From Hallerella sp963656065 (lineage in GTDB: Bacteria; Fibrobacterota; Fibrobacteria; Fibrobacterales; Fibrobacteraceae): DNA of 64,000 nt. Location: contig CAVKGV010000004.1 of assembly GCA_963656065.1 (NCBI GenBank), positions 1-64,000 of the forward strand, given 5' to 3'. The position numbers were made by a program, and so were the translations under genes. Shown here piece after piece: positions 8,904 through 17,484 of the stretch (its first letter is position 1; each line of letters begins with the position of its first letter). The notes under the pieces were generated by a model. The model did not search any database and was not told the origin of the DNA. It was given only the letters and a program-made list of their open reading frames with translations.

Positions 8904-10322
8904 TTACCGGAACTTGCCGAAGAAGCGTTTCGTTTCGCGCATCACGATGCCGCTCAACAGGAACAGCGCGACAAGGTTCGGGAATGCCATCAGGCCGTTG
9001 AAAATGTCGGCGCAGGTCCAGACCGCGCTCACGGTGAGGTACGGTCCGATAAAGACCGCCGCCACATAGAGCCAGCGGAAGATGAGTTTCGGGGTGCGTC
9101 CCCTGCCCACGAGATACTGCAGGCATTTTTCGGAATAGTATGCCCAGCCGAGAATCGTCGTGAACGCAAAGAAGATGAGCGAAATGGTGAGAATGTAGGG
9201 GGCGATGGCGTATCCGAAGGGAAGGAACGCGAAACCGCGGCGGAACGCTTCCATTGTGATGTTTACGCCTTCGAGGCCGAGATTCGGGTCCCACGCTCCG
9301 GTGATGACAATTGAAAGCCCGGTCATCGTGCAGATGATGATGGTGTCGAAGAAAGTTCCCGTCATGCAGACAAGTCCCTGACGGACCGGTTCCTTGGTCT
9401 TTGCGGCAGCGGCGGCAATCGGAGCGGAACCGAGGCCCGCTTCGTTCGAGAAAATTCCGCGTGCGATACCCTTTTGCATCGCGATGAAGATGGATCCTAC
9501 GGCGCCGCCTGTGACGGCGGACGGGTTGAATGCCGCGCGGACAATCGTTTCGATGGCTTCGGAAATGTGCGAGAAGTTGAGGAGCAGGAAAAATCCGCAG
9601 ACGAGGACATAGAAAACTGCCATGAAGGGAACGATGATCGTTGCGACTTTTGCAATCCGCTTGAGACCGCCGATGATGACGAAGGCGACGCACAGCGTGA
9701 TGCAGAGCCCGGTGATGGCCGTGGCGTAAGAGATGGACGAATTTCCGAAGTGGAAAAGTTCCGCGGACGGAATGACCGTGTTCACCGCAGACGTGATGCC
9801 GTTTACCTGCGTGATGGTTCCGATGCCGAGAAGTCCGGCGAGCGTTCCGAAGATAGCGAAGAGGACCGCCAACCACTTGAAATTCAGGCCAAAACGTTCC
9901 TTGATGCCGTGCTCGATGTAGTAGAAAGGTCCGCCGAGGATTTTTCCTTCCGGGCTTACCGTCCGGTATTTGACCGCGAGAACGCCTTCTGCGTATTTGG
10001 TCGCCATGCCGAGAAATGCGGCGACTTCCATCCAGAAGAGAGCGCCCGGTCCGCCGGTTCCGATGGCCGTTGCGACGCCTACGATGTTGCCCGTTCCGAT
10101 GGTCGCCGCCAGCGCCGTGCAGAGCGCGCCGAAACTCGAAACTTCGCCTTCGCCCTCCTTTTCGCTGTGGATGACGTAGCGGAGCGCGTTGTGCAGGTTC
10201 ATCACCTGGAGGCACCCGAGGCGAATCGTCAGGATGAATCCGACTAGTAGGATGAAAACGATGAGCGGAATTCCCCAGACGAGGCTGTCTGCGGAATCGA
10301 GGAACTGGTTGATTATTTCCAC
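8904..10322 (-). CDS. Alanine/glycine:cation symporter (AGCS family)
   Basis: A 472-residue inner-membrane protein with about ten or eleven hydrophobic helices. The AGCS signature is present: IGTGNIVGVATAIGTGGPGALFWMEV near residues 75-100, then TKYAEGVLAVKYR and SNEAGLGSAPIAAAA near 290. Family members import alanine or glycine with Na+ or H+. The start is GTG at 10322 with AGGT upstream. A TAAATTTG box on the minus strand near 10363-10370 gives it its own promoter downstream of lgt. A strong terminator follows at 8855-8877. Confidence 0.92.
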   Translation of the reverse strand: MEIINQFLDSADSLVWGIPLIVFILLVGFILTIRLGCLQVMNLHNALRYVIHSEKEGEGEVSSFGALCTALAATIGTGNIVGVATAIGTGGPGALFWMEVAAFLGMATKYAEGVLAVKYRTVSPEGKILGGPFYYIEHGIKERFGLNFKWLAVLFAIFGTLAGLLGIGTITQVNGITSAVNTVIPSAELFHFGNSSISYATAITGLCITLCVAFVIIGGLKRIAKVATIIVPFMAVFYVLVCGFFLLLNFSHISEAIETIVRAAFNPSAVTGGAVGSIFIAMQKGIARGIFSNEAGLGSAPIAAAAAKTKEPVRQGLVCMTGTFFDTIIICTMTGLSIVITGAWDPNLGLEGVNITMEAFRRGFAFLPFGYAIAPYILTISLIFFAFTTILGWAYYSEKCLQYLVGRGRTPKLIFRWLYVAAVFIGPYLTVSAVWTCADIFNGLMAFPNLVALFLLSGIVMRETKRFFGKFR

Positions 10323-10340
10323 GGTGTTACCTGTGAACGG

Positions 10341-11228
10341 TTAAGGATTGGGCGCGTCAAATTTAGATTTTTTTTCCTTCGAATCCCGGATTTCCCGGCG
10401 ACGTTCCCAGATGAACAGCGCCGCTCCGAGAAGGATCATGAGAATGCAGAGCGATTGTCCGCGGCTCATGCCGAAGAGATCGTTGCGCCCGAGGAAACTG
10501 TCCGGGTGGCGGAAAAACTCGATGAAGAAGCGGAACGTGCCGTAGCCCATGAGGTAGAGCGGGAGCATCTGCTTTTTGAAAATCCTGTAATGGCTCAGGG
10601 TGAAGAGCAGCGCGAAGAGGACGACGCCTTCGAAAACCATTTCGTAGAGCTGCGACGGATGGCGGAGCTGCAAATCGTGGGCGAGCGGAAAGAGCATCCC
10701 GATGGGGCTTGTGGTCACTTCACCGTAGAGTTCGCCGTTTACGAAGTTTCCCCAGCGGCCCCAGCTGTAGCCGAGCGGAACCGCGAGGAATCCGAGGTTG
10801 AGCGTTTCCCAGACCGGGAGCCTGTTGCGCTTCATCCCGATGATTCCGAAGAGAATCGCCCCGATGAGTCCGCCGTGATACGACATCCCGGAAATGCCGA
10901 CAAAGTAAAGTCCCTGTTCCGCGCTGTAACGGAATGGCGCAACGATTTCGAGCGGGTTCGCGAGATAGTGCGACGGGTTGTAGAAGAGGACGTAGCCGAG
11001 TCTCGCGCCGATGAGGATGCCCGCGATGACCCAGGTGACGAAACTGTCCATCTGGGGTTTCGTGATGCCGATTTTCTGCTTGACGTTCATCTTCCAGATG
11101 AGGGCGTAGCAGGTGACGAACGCGAAGAGGTACATGAGACCGTACCAGTGCACGGGAAAACTTCCGAGGTGTATGGCTATTCCGTCGAAATATGTCGGGA
11201 TGAGATTCCACCAGCTGTAATTCGGCAT
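10341..11228 (-). CDS. lgt: Prolipoprotein diacylglyceryl transferase
   Basis: A 295-residue polytopic inner-membrane enzyme that transfers diacylglycerol from phosphatidylglycerol to the lipobox cysteine of prolipoproteins, the first step of lipoprotein maturation. The Lgt signature SWGRWGNFVNGELYGE and the YHGGLIGA motif are intact. The start is MPNYSWW at 11228: AAGGAG sits six bases upstream, and the ATG shares its first base with the stop of the preceding gene (TAATG). A longer frame from 11246 has no such site. Demand for Lgt is evident from the many lipoproteins in this window. Confidence 0.95.
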   Translation of the reverse strand: MPNYSWWNLIPTYFDGIAIHLGSFPVHWYGLMYLFAFVTCYALIWKMNVKQKIGITKPQMDSFVTWVIAGILIGARLGYVLFYNPSHYLANPLEIVAPFRYSAEQGLYFVGISGMSYHGGLIGAILFGIIGMKRNRLPVWETLNLGFLAVPLGYSWGRWGNFVNGELYGEVTTSPIGMLFPLAHDLQLRHPSQLYEMVFEGVVLFALLFTLSHYRIFKKQMLPLYLMGYGTFRFFIEFFRHPDSFLGRNDLFGMSRGQSLCILMILLGAALFIWERRREIRDSKEKKSKFDAPNP

Positions 11229-12457
11229 TATTTCTCCTTTGCCCAATAGTTGATGAGAAGTGCGGCTATTTGTGTCGATGTCTGCGTGCGCATTTGTCCA
11301 TGCGCCTGCATCACGACGATGATAATCGCCTTGTCGGGTTTTGCCTTATTTTGTGCGAAACCCATAAACCAGTCGTAGCGTCCTTTCGGACTTTCTCCGT
11401 CGAGCGAACCCGTTTTTCCGCCGATGTCTAGGTCCGCAAAGAATTTTCGCGAAATGTTCCGCGTGCTCATCTGCTTTCTCGCGGTTCCGACGGTCGCAGT
11501 CGAAATCATCGAAAGGCGAAGTCCCCGGTAGGCGTTCTCCGAAAATTTCCCCACGTCCAGCTTGACGGGACTTTTGGGCGCGTGCCCTGCGGCGCCGTTC
11601 CTTTCCCACGGGATTTCAAACGGTTCTTTCCGGAGGATGGCGCGGACGATTCCTGCGGCCTGGAGCGGGGAAAGCGTCACGTCCTGCGTAAATCCGCTGG
11701 CGACTTCCGCGAGCGCATAGCCTGAATCGGGCGGAGCGTATCGGCTCCTCTCCGGAATGTTTCCGGGAAAGTTCCGGTTGAACCCGAGTTTTTTTGCCGC
11801 ATCCTTCAGCCGTTTGGCCCCGACGTCTATGCCGATGAGCGCTATCGGCGGATTGTAGGATTTGGCATACGCTTCGTGAACCGGCACGACCGGTCCGCGG
11901 TAGTTTTCGGGAACTTTCAGCTGCTTTCGGTAGAGCGTGTGTGCTCGGCCGATCATCGGAATTTCCGAGTGTGTCGCATACCGCTTCGAATCGAAGGCCG
12001 CGGCGATGGTGACCGTTTTCGAAAGGCTTGCCGCGGGGAATGTCGCACGGGAAAGATAGTCCGGTTCTATCTGCACGGTGTTTTCCTTGCGTTCTCCCCA
12101 GGCGACGATTTCGTTTGTCGCGGGATCGACGGCGAGGTAGAGCGCATCCTGGGGGCGGTAGCGGCGGAGGAACGTATCCATCAGGTGCGCAAGCCCCGTG
12201 TCCTTTTGGGCATAGACATGTTCGAGGTTGATTTCCCGAATAGCGCCTCCGAGAAATGGCGCGCTTGCGGAATCGGAAAGTTCCCGTTCGGGAAGGATTT
12301 CTTCCTGCGTTTTTCCCGGGCGACCGTCGGAATCTTCAACGTCGGAATCCCGAAAGGCGCAACGTCCGCATTGGAGAAGTCCGGCTAGCGCAAGGACGGT
12401 TAGCACTGCCCGGTTGAAAAGGCGCCACTTGCGCGGTAGAGGTTTTGGAAAAGTCAT
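11228..12457 (-). CDS. Penicillin-binding transpeptidase domain protein
   Basis: A 409-residue protein with an N-terminal hydrophobic anchor (residues 15-30) and a single transpeptidase domain. The three active-site motifs are present in order: SLSK at 144-147, SYN at 200-202 and KTG near 353. It lacks the N-terminal dimerisation domain of FtsI/PBP2 and the glycosyltransferase domain of class A enzymes, so it is a small class-B-like or OXA-like D,D-transpeptidase acting in the periplasm. A cysteine at residue 30 (LLQC) could be a poor lipobox. It overlaps orn by four bases and lgt by one, so the three genes are translationally coupled. Confidence 0.85.
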   Translation of the reverse strand: MTFPKPLPRKWRLFNRAVLTVLALAGLLQCGRCAFRDSDVEDSDGRPGKTQEEILPERELSDSASAPFLGGAIREINLEHVYAQKDTGLAHLMDTFLRRYRPQDALYLAVDPATNEIVAWGERKENTVQIEPDYLSRATFPAASLSKTVTIAAAFDSKRYATHSEIPMIGRAHTLYRKQLKVPENYRGPVVPVHEAYAKSYNPPIALIGIDVGAKRLKDAAKKLGFNRNFPGNIPERSRYAPPDSGYALAEVASGFTQDVTLSPLQAAGIVRAILRKEPFEIPWERNGAAGHAPKSPVKLDVGKFSENAYRGLRLSMISTATVGTARKQMSTRNISRKFFADLDIGGKTGSLDGESPKGRYDWFMGFAQNKAKPDKAIIIVVMQAHGQMRTQTSTQIAALLINYWAKEK

Positions 12458-13032
12458 CCTTTCGGCGCGAGATGGAAAATTGTCTTGCGGTAGTATTCAA
12501 GCTCCGCGATGCTTTCCCGGATGTCGTCTAGCGCCTGGTGACGCTCTTCCTTCTTGAATTCGGAAAGGTTTGGAAACCAGCGAAACGCAAGTTCCTTGAT
12601 GGACGAAACGTCGATGTTCCGGTAGTTGAGCCACGCCGAAATTTTTGGCATATACTTGTAGAGGAATCGCCGGTCCTGCGTGATGGAGTTTCCGCAGAGG
12701 AGGTTCCCGCTGTGCTCCTTGTCGTGCTTCACGGTGAACTGTTTGATGAAGTTGAGCGTGACGTTTTCCGCATCGGCGAGGCTGTAGGGGGAGTGCCTGA
12801 CCCGGGAAATCAGACCGCTCTGCGTGTGGTGCCGCGTATTCCAGTCGTCCATGCTGTTCAGAATGTTTTCCGGTTGGCGGATGGCGATGACCGGACCTTC
12901 GCCGAGGACTTTCAGGTTCGGGTCCGTTACGATTGTCGCAATCTCCAGGATGACGTCGCTCTCCGGGTCAAGTCCGGACATTTCCAGGTCCATCCAGACG
13001 AGATTGGGCGCGGTTCTGTTTTGAATACTCAT
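12454..13032 (-). CDS. orn: Oligoribonuclease
   Basis: A 192-residue DEDDh 3'-5' exonuclease that degrades di- to pentanucleotides at the end of mRNA decay. The first motif, VWMDLEMSGLD, holds D15 and E17, and the last, HQALDDIRESI, holds the catalytic H and D. Length and sequence match bacterial Orn closely. It is first in the orn-PBP-lgt operon. A TAAATT element lies nine bases before the ATG, so the leader is very short. The window also carries nrnA, an unrelated enzyme of overlapping function. Confidence 0.95.
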   Translation of the reverse strand: MSIQNRTAPNLVWMDLEMSGLDPESDVILEIATIVTDPNLKVLGEGPVIAIRQPENILNSMDDWNTRHHTQSGLISRVRHSPYSLADAENVTLNFIKQFTVKHDKEHSGNLLCGNSITQDRRFLYKYMPKISAWLNYRNIDVSSIKELAFRWFPNLSEFKKEERHQALDDIRESIAELEYYRKTIFHLAPKG

Positions 13033-13121
13033 TTAATTCTAAATTTATAAATTTACAGCGTTGAATTGAAAATCCGGTCGTCTTTCGAGACGGCTCGTCA
13101 CCCAAAACAAAAGGAATGAAA

Positions 13122-14357
13122 ATGGAAGAAGTTGTGATTACTGGCATGGGTTGCGTTTCCTCCCTCGGAAATACTCCGGATGCGCTGTGGGCGAATCTTC
13201 TGGCCGGAAAGTCCGGCGTTTCGAGCATCGAGAAGATGGACACTTCCGCCTACGAAGTGCATTTTGCGTCGGAAGTCAAGGAATTTGACGATTCCGCCTA
13301 TTTCAACGCCCGCGACCAGAAGCGCTATTCCCGGAACATCCGCTATGCGGTCTATGCGGCTCTCCATGCGGTCGAAAATTCGGGACTGGATCTTGAAAAG
13401 GTCGATAAGTCCCGCGCCGGCGTCATTGTCGCTTCGGGCATGGGCGGCATGGACATTTATTATGAAAACAGTGCGGCACTTGCCACCAAGGGACCGCGCC
13501 GCGTCTCCCCGTTCTTCATCCCGATGTCCATCACGAATATGGCGACGGGCGAAATCTCGATCCGTCTGGGATTCATGGGACCGAACTTTGTGACGACTTC
13601 CGCCTGCGCTTCGTCGAACCATGCGATTATCGCCGCCGCGGACCAGATCCGCCTGGGGCGTGCCGACGTGATGATCGCCGGCGGTGCCGAGGAAGCGGTC
13701 ACCCCGGTTGCTCTCGCCGGCTTTGCGAACATGCACGCCCTTTCCCGCAGAAACGACGACCCGGTCAGGGCTTCCCGCCCGTTTGACAAGAACCGCGACG
13801 GATTCGTCATCGGGGAAGGTTCCGCGGTGATGGTCCTCGAAAGCCGGAAACATGCGGAAGCCCGCGGGGCGAAAATCTACGCGACCATTGCGGGCGTCGG
13901 GCTTTCCGCCGATGCGCACCACATCACCGCTCCGCGCGAAGACGGTGCCGGGGTGAAGCTCGCCATCGCCAACGCTCTCCGCGATGCGAAACTTGAACCG
14001 GAACAGGTCGGATACATCAACACGCACGGCACATCGACGCCGCTCGGGGATGTCGCCGAATGCAAGGCCATTTGCGAAATCTACAAGGGCAACACGCAGA
14101 ACCTGAAAATCAACTCTTCAAAGTCGATGATCGGGCACATGCTCGGTGCCGCTTCCGCTATCGAAGGCATCATCTCGATCAAGTCCCTCATCGACCAGAA
14201 AGTGCACGGAACGCTGAACGTCGATGAACAGGATCCGGCGATTACGCTCGACGTGTGCAAGGACGGGGCCGTAGAGCACAAGTTCGACTATGCGATGTCG
14301 AACAGTTTCGGCTTCGGCGGTCACAACAGCGTCGTCATTTTCGGACGAGAAAAGTAA
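13122..14357 (+). CDS. fabF: Beta-ketoacyl-[acyl-carrier-protein] synthase II
   Basis: A 411-residue condensing enzyme of fatty-acid elongation. The catalytic triad is visible: C162 in TSACASS, H302 in THGTSTP and H339 in IGHMLGAASA. The start at 13122 (MEEVVITG) lies six bases after AAGGA; the ATG at 13116 directly abuts that site and is less likely. No acpP or other fab gene is adjacent, so it is a stand-alone gene read divergently from orn and followed by its own terminator. Confidence 0.95.
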   Translation: MEEVVITGMGCVSSLGNTPDALWANLLAGKSGVSSIEKMDTSAYEVHFASEVKEFDDSAYFNARDQKRYSRNIRYAVYAALHAVENSGLDLEKVDKSRAGVIVASGMGGMDIYYENSAALATKGPRRVSPFFIPMSITNMATGEISIRLGFMGPNFVTTSACASSNHAIIAAADQIRLGRADVMIAGGAEEAVTPVALAGFANMHALSRRNDDPVRASRPFDKNRDGFVIGEGSAVMVLESRKHAEARGAKIYATIAGVGLSADAHHITAPREDGAGVKLAIANALRDAKLEPEQVGYINTHGTSTPLGDVAECKAICEIYKGNTQNLKINSSKSMIGHMLGAASAIEGIISIKSLIDQKVHGTLNVDEQDPAITLDVCKDGAVEHKFDYAMSNSFGFGGHNSVVIFGREK

Positions 14358-14379
14358 TTCCCCCGAAATTCTTGTAACG

Positions 14380-14407
14380 AGGCGTCTCTTGCGGGGCGCC
14401 TTTTTTC
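14380..14407 (+). terminator. Intrinsic terminator after fabF
   Basis: A seven-base stem with one G-T wobble (14380-14386 with 14395-14401) followed by a T run, 23 bases after the fabF stop. Confidence 0.65.
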
Positions 14408-14415
14408 CGATTTCC

Positions 14416-14421
14416 TAAATT
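14416..14421 (+). promoter_or_regulatory. Putative -10 element TAAATT for a leaderless transcript
   Basis: TAAATT ends six bases before the GTG at 14428, so the start codon would be at or next to +1. It lies immediately behind the fabF terminator, where a new transcript is expected. Confidence 0.45.
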
Positions 14422-14427
14422 TCCAGC

Positions 14428-15219
14428 GTGCGTCCCTTTTTTCGAAATATCGCATTTGCCATTTTTCTGAGTTCGTTTGCATTTGCCGGCGACGGGGGAG
14501 GCTCGTTTTTCCATCCCCAAAAAGTCGTAGATGGCGGTTTTCCTCTCCCACGCGAGACCAGTTTCCAGCAGAAGGGAATCGGCGTGGGACTCGGGCTAGG
14601 CGCTCTATTTCCTAGCGGCAAGCATTGCAATACGCTCGCCCAGTGGCAGGGAACCCTGGAATATTATTATGCGAAGTTCCTGAGCGCGGGATTTTCCGTG
14701 CGGATGTATGGCGGAAACATCGACGACCGTTATGCGATGATCTACCAAAGATATCATACGCATTTGAGGCTTCATTTTGTGATGGATTCTACGTGGGTGT
14801 TTTACGCTTCGCCGACTTTCGGATTCGAAACGACGAGCCTTTCGGAAATCCGCAACACGGAGTCCTCGCCGTCGAACAGTTTCGGCGTGACCGAGGAGGA
14901 AAAGAAAAAAGCGGTCGGGTGCGACAACGAATATGGACTAGACGGCTTTTCCGGCGGGATGGAATTCGGGACAGGCTTCCGCTTTGCCGCGGACTGGGCG
15001 CTTTCCGGCGCGTTCGGCCTTGAATACAATGTGTCGGATGTCGGGCAGCTGTCCCTTTCGCTCGGGCTGGGATTCAATCTGCGAAACCACTGGGACTACC
15101 TGAAAAAACATTTTCTCGGCGGCTGGATCGTGCTTGAATTTCTCGCGCACAACTATTTTTCGGAAAGTTCGAATTCCTGGGGCGAAGCCGTACTGCTCGC
15201 CTTTATCTTGAACATTTGA
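14428..15219 (+). CDS. Secreted or outer-membrane protein of unknown function
   Basis: A 263-residue protein with a signal peptide ending at about residue 20 (FLSSFAFAG). The rest has alternating polar and aromatic residues typical of a small beta-barrel (GVGLGLGALFP, YYYAKFLSAGFSVRMYGG, GFNLRNHWDY). I do not recognise a family. The GTG start is supported by the six-base distance from TAAATT and the absence of any usable in-frame ATG before the signal peptide. It stands alone between the fabF terminator and the ribosomal operon promoter. Confidence 0.65.
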   Translation: MRPFFRNIAFAIFLSSFAFAGDGGGSFFHPQKVVDGGFPLPRETSFQQKGIGVGLGLGALFPSGKHCNTLAQWQGTLEYYYAKFLSAGFSVRMYGGNIDDRYAMIYQRYHTHLRLHFVMDSTWVFYASPTFGFETTSLSEIRNTESSPSNSFGVTEEEKKKAVGCDNEYGLDGFSGGMEFGTGFRFAADWALSGAFGLEYNVSDVGQLSLSLGLGFNLRNHWDYLKKHFLGGWIVLEFLAHNYFSESSNSWGEAVLLAFILNI

Positions 15220-15244
15220 CGGATTTTTTCTTTTTTGCTAAATT
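15216..15244 (+). promoter_or_regulatory. Promoter of the rpsF-rpsR-rplI operon
   Basis: TTGACG at 15216-15221, a 17-base spacer and TAAATT at 15239-15244, continuing as TAAATTTG. It overlaps the stop codon of the preceding gene and gives a leader of about 60 bases. Confidence 0.6.
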
Positions 15245-15250
15245 TGGGTT

Positions 15251-15266
15251 CCCCATGCAAGTGGGG
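15251..15266 (+). promoter_or_regulatory. Hairpin in the rpsF leader
   Basis: CCCCA at 15251-15255 pairs with TGGGG at 15262-15266 around a six-base loop at the very start of the transcript. GC-rich pairing partners follow up to 15295. S6:S18 autoregulation is known from rpsF leaders of other bacteria, but I cannot identify that binding motif here with confidence. Confidence 0.3.
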
Positions 15267-15313
15267 CCCTCCTGCGTCCATGGTGGGCGCGGGCTGAAGT
15301 CCAAAGGGATGTT

Positions 15314-15679
15314 ATGAAACAATACGAGACGATGGTGGTCCTCGATGCCATGCTCTCCGACGACGTGATCGCGTCCGAAGTGCAGAGCTTTGCCGACAAG
15401 ATTACCGCTGCGGGCGAAATCGTTCGCCGCGACGACTGGGGCAAGCGCAAGCTCGCTTACGAAATCAACCACAAGAGCCACGGCTACTATGTGATTTTCT
15501 ACTACAAGGCGGAATCCTCCGTGGTCGCCGAGCTGGAACACATTTTCAAGCTCGATGAAAACGTTCTCCGCTGGTTGACCCTCGCGGATTATCCGATGAC
15601 GGAAGTTATCTACGACAAGAACCTGAGCCAGACCGAAGACGTGACTCCGATCGACGCTGAAGAAGGAGATGCTGAATAA
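15314..15679 (+). CDS. rpsF: 30S ribosomal protein S6
   Basis: A 121-residue S6 protein of the small-subunit platform, which binds S18. The family pattern MKQYETMVVLDAML, the KRKLAYEI strand and the GYYVIFYYKA strand are all present. The acidic C-terminal tail (DVTPIDAEEGDAE) is common in S6. It is first in the operon, and its stop overlaps the start of rpsR. Confidence 0.97.
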   Translation: MKQYETMVVLDAMLSDDVIASEVQSFADKITAAGEIVRRDDWGKRKLAYEINHKSHGYYVIFYYKAESSVVAELEHIFKLDENVLRWLTLADYPMTEVIYDKNLSQTEDVTPIDAEEGDAE

Positions 15680-15930
15680 TGGCTTTCGAAGACAAGAAGA
15701 ACAATTCTCGCGTTCGCCGCAAGAAGACCTGCTGGTTCACCGAGAACAAGATCGAATTTATTGATTATAAGGACGAAAAGGTCCTTCGCCGTTTCATTTC
15801 CGAACGCGGCAAGATCATTCCGCGCCGTATTTCCGGTACGAGCGCCAAGTATCAGCGTATGCTGGTCGAAGCTATCAAGCGTGCCCGTCACATGGCAATT
15901 TTGCCGTTCGTCGCAGATACGTTGCGCTAA
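15679..15930 (+). CDS. rpsR: 30S ribosomal protein S18
   Basis: An 83-residue basic protein with the S18 core IDYKDEKVLRRFISERGKI, IPRRISGTSAKYQR and the RARHMAILPF tail. Its ATG shares a base with the rpsF stop (TAATG), so translation is coupled. The N-terminus has only one of the cysteines seen in some zinc-binding S18 forms. Confidence 0.97.
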   Translation: MAFEDKKNNSRVRRKKTCWFTENKIEFIDYKDEKVLRRFISERGKIIPRRISGTSAKYQRMLVEAIKRARHMAILPFVADTLR

Positions 15931-15939
15931 GGAGTAAAA

Positions 15940-16386
15940 ATGGAAATTATTCTTAAAGCCAATGTGCCGAACTTGGGCAACATGATGGACGTGGTCAAGG
16001 TGAAGAACGGCTATGCCCTCAACTACCTTTTCCCGAACAAGCTCGCTATCCGCGCAACGGAAGAAGCGAAGAAGAAAATCGCCGAAAACCGCGAAGCGAT
16101 GGAAGCTCTCTTCAACAAGGAACTGGGCAAGGCTCGCGAAGTCGCCGCAAAGCTCGCTGAAATCACCGTGAACCTTTCCCGTCGCGTCGTCGAAGGCGAA
16201 CGTCTTTACGGTTCCGTGACCGCTGCGGACATCGCGGACGAAATCACGCAGCAGGGCGTGAAGGTTACCCGTGCGCAGATTGCGCTTGCGGAGCCTATCA
16301 AGCAGCTCGGCGTCTATCCGGTTTCCGTGAAGGTCTTCGGGGACGTTTCCGCAGAAGTGAAGGTTTGGGTCGTCAAGGCCGACTAA
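15940..16386 (+). CDS. rplI: 50S ribosomal protein L9
   Basis: A 148-residue L9 with the conserved N-terminal RNA-binding domain (MEIILKANVPNLGNMMDVVKVKNGYALNYLFPNKLA), the long connecting helix rich in alanine, lysine and glutamate, and the C-terminal domain (LYGSVTAADIADEI). It starts nine bases after rpsR with a GGAG site and ends before a strong terminator. Confidence 0.97.
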   Translation: MEIILKANVPNLGNMMDVVKVKNGYALNYLFPNKLAIRATEEAKKKIAENREAMEALFNKELGKAREVAAKLAEITVNLSRRVVEGERLYGSVTAADIADEITQQGVKVTRAQIALAEPIKQLGVYPVSVKVFGDVSAEVKVWVVKAD

Positions 16387-16408
16387 TTCAATTCTGAGAT
16401 TCTGAAAG

Positions 16409-16440
16409 GCAAGCCGCCCGCCGGGCGGCTTGCGCTGTTT
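16409..16440 (+). terminator. Intrinsic terminator of the ribosomal protein operon
   Basis: A twelve-base GC-rich inverted repeat, GCAAGCCGCCCG at 16409-16420 with its complement at 16422-16433, followed by GCTGTTTT. It lies 22 bases after the rplI stop. Confidence 0.85.
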
Positions 16441-16601
16441 TAAATGTTTGAAGATAAAAGCAAAATCTGCATTTTTATGTAAATTTATAATATTGTTGCT
16501 TTCGGGTATCGATATGAAGCGGTTGGGACTTGATGGAATCCATTCCTTATTCCATATTGAAAATGCCTTTTGAATTTGCCAATACGGAAAAACATACCGA
16601 G

Positions 16602-16661
16602 AAAAAGGAGGAACCATGAAAAAGACTTTGCTTGCCTTAAGTGCCTTTCTGTTTGTTGCCT
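16602..16661 (+). repeat. Direct repeat copy 1 (ribosome site plus lipoprotein signal sequence)
   Basis: About 55-60 bases covering AAAAAGGAGG, the ATG and the first 14 codons are nearly identical to 17425-17484, with one mismatch in the last third. This marks a local duplication of lipoprotein genes. Confidence 0.85.
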
Positions 16662-17416
16662 GTAATACGGGTTCGCCCTATTCCGCGGAACCGTTGTCGT
16701 CAGCCGCTGAAGTCGTTTCGTCCGACATGTCTTCGGTGTCTTTGCCCAGTTCTTCTTCGGAATGCGCATACTCTGCCGAGATAGAGTCTTCGTCGAGCTC
16801 GGAAATTTTTTCGAGTTCGTCTTTGGCGGCAATATGGGGTTGGGATGCTCTTAGTTCTTTTTTATGGAAAGATAGAGGGGTTGAAATTGCCGTTGAAAAA
16901 TATGCGGGCGACTCTTTGGAATCTGTTCAGGGTAGGTTCTGGATACTCAAGGGGACGACGACGACGCTTTCGTCTAAGGAAGAGTCTCTACTAGAAAAGC
17001 GCGGAATCTCGATTTATGACCGTAAAGCGTTGGATTATAACGGCATATTGAAGGCCATTCTGCTCAAGTCTGATTCAAGTATTTTAAAAAGGGATTTAAA
17101 CGAGGATGTGGATTTATTTTACAATGCGATTCCCGCAATCGATACGGGTTTTCTTCCGATAATCTGGTCGAATTATTTTGTAGATGATTCGACTAACTTG
17201 GAGATGGAAATCTACTGCTGGCCCGATATAAACAGTTCGACTTGCGCGGATATTGTGGAAAAATGTGGGGTTTCCGAGCATCATTCGCTGCACGGTGGTA
17301 CATATTGGTATGTATACTCTTTCGATTACACGGCTTCTGCTTCTGTCTGTGATTGTCTATCAAGAAATCGAAATATCCAATATATTAAGCTTTCTCCGAT
17401 GAATAAGCCTGCATGA
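16616..17416 (+). CDS. Serine-rich lipoprotein of unknown function
   Basis: A 266-residue lipoprotein. The signal peptide MKKTLLALSAFLFVAC ends in a lipobox with the modified cysteine at residue 16, followed by a poly-serine linker (residues 22-62) of the kind common in Fibrobacter surface proteins. The remaining 200 residues match no family I know and hold five cysteines near the C-terminus, which could form disulfides. AAGGAGG precedes the ATG. It is more AT-rich than its neighbours and is followed 22 bases later by a broken duplicate of its own start, suggesting a variable lipoprotein locus. Confidence 0.75.
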   Translation: MKKTLLALSAFLFVACNTGSPYSAEPLSSAAEVVSSDMSSVSLPSSSSECAYSAEIESSSSSEIFSSSSLAAIWGWDALSSFLWKDRGVEIAVEKYAGDSLESVQGRFWILKGTTTTLSSKEESLLEKRGISIYDRKALDYNGILKAILLKSDSSILKRDLNEDVDLFYNAIPAIDTGFLPIIWSNYFVDDSTNLEMEIYCWPDINSSTCADIVEKCGVSEHHSLHGGTYWYVYSFDYTASASVCDCLSRNRNIQYIKLSPMNKPA

Positions 17417-17424
17417 GGAATACA

Positions 17425-17484
17425 AAAAAGGAGGAACCATGAAAAAGACTTTGCTTGCCTTAAGTGCCTTTTTGTTTGTTATTG
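17425..17484 (+). repeat. Direct repeat copy 2 (ribosome site plus lipoprotein signal sequence)
   Basis: The second copy of the repeat at 16602-16661. It retains the ribosome-binding site and signal-peptide codons but then diverges, changing the lipobox VAC to VIG and losing the cysteine. Confidence 0.85.

Noticed and set aside
8728..10215. A 495-codon minus-strand frame over the alanine symporter
   Set aside because: It is the +1 shadow of the symporter gene, with an Arg/His/Pro-rich composition, while the 472-residue frame shows helices and family motifs.
15245..15313. S6:S18-binding autoregulatory leader before rpsF
   Set aside because: A hairpin is present, but I could not find the conserved bulge and loop bases of that motif, so only a generic leader hairpin is reported.
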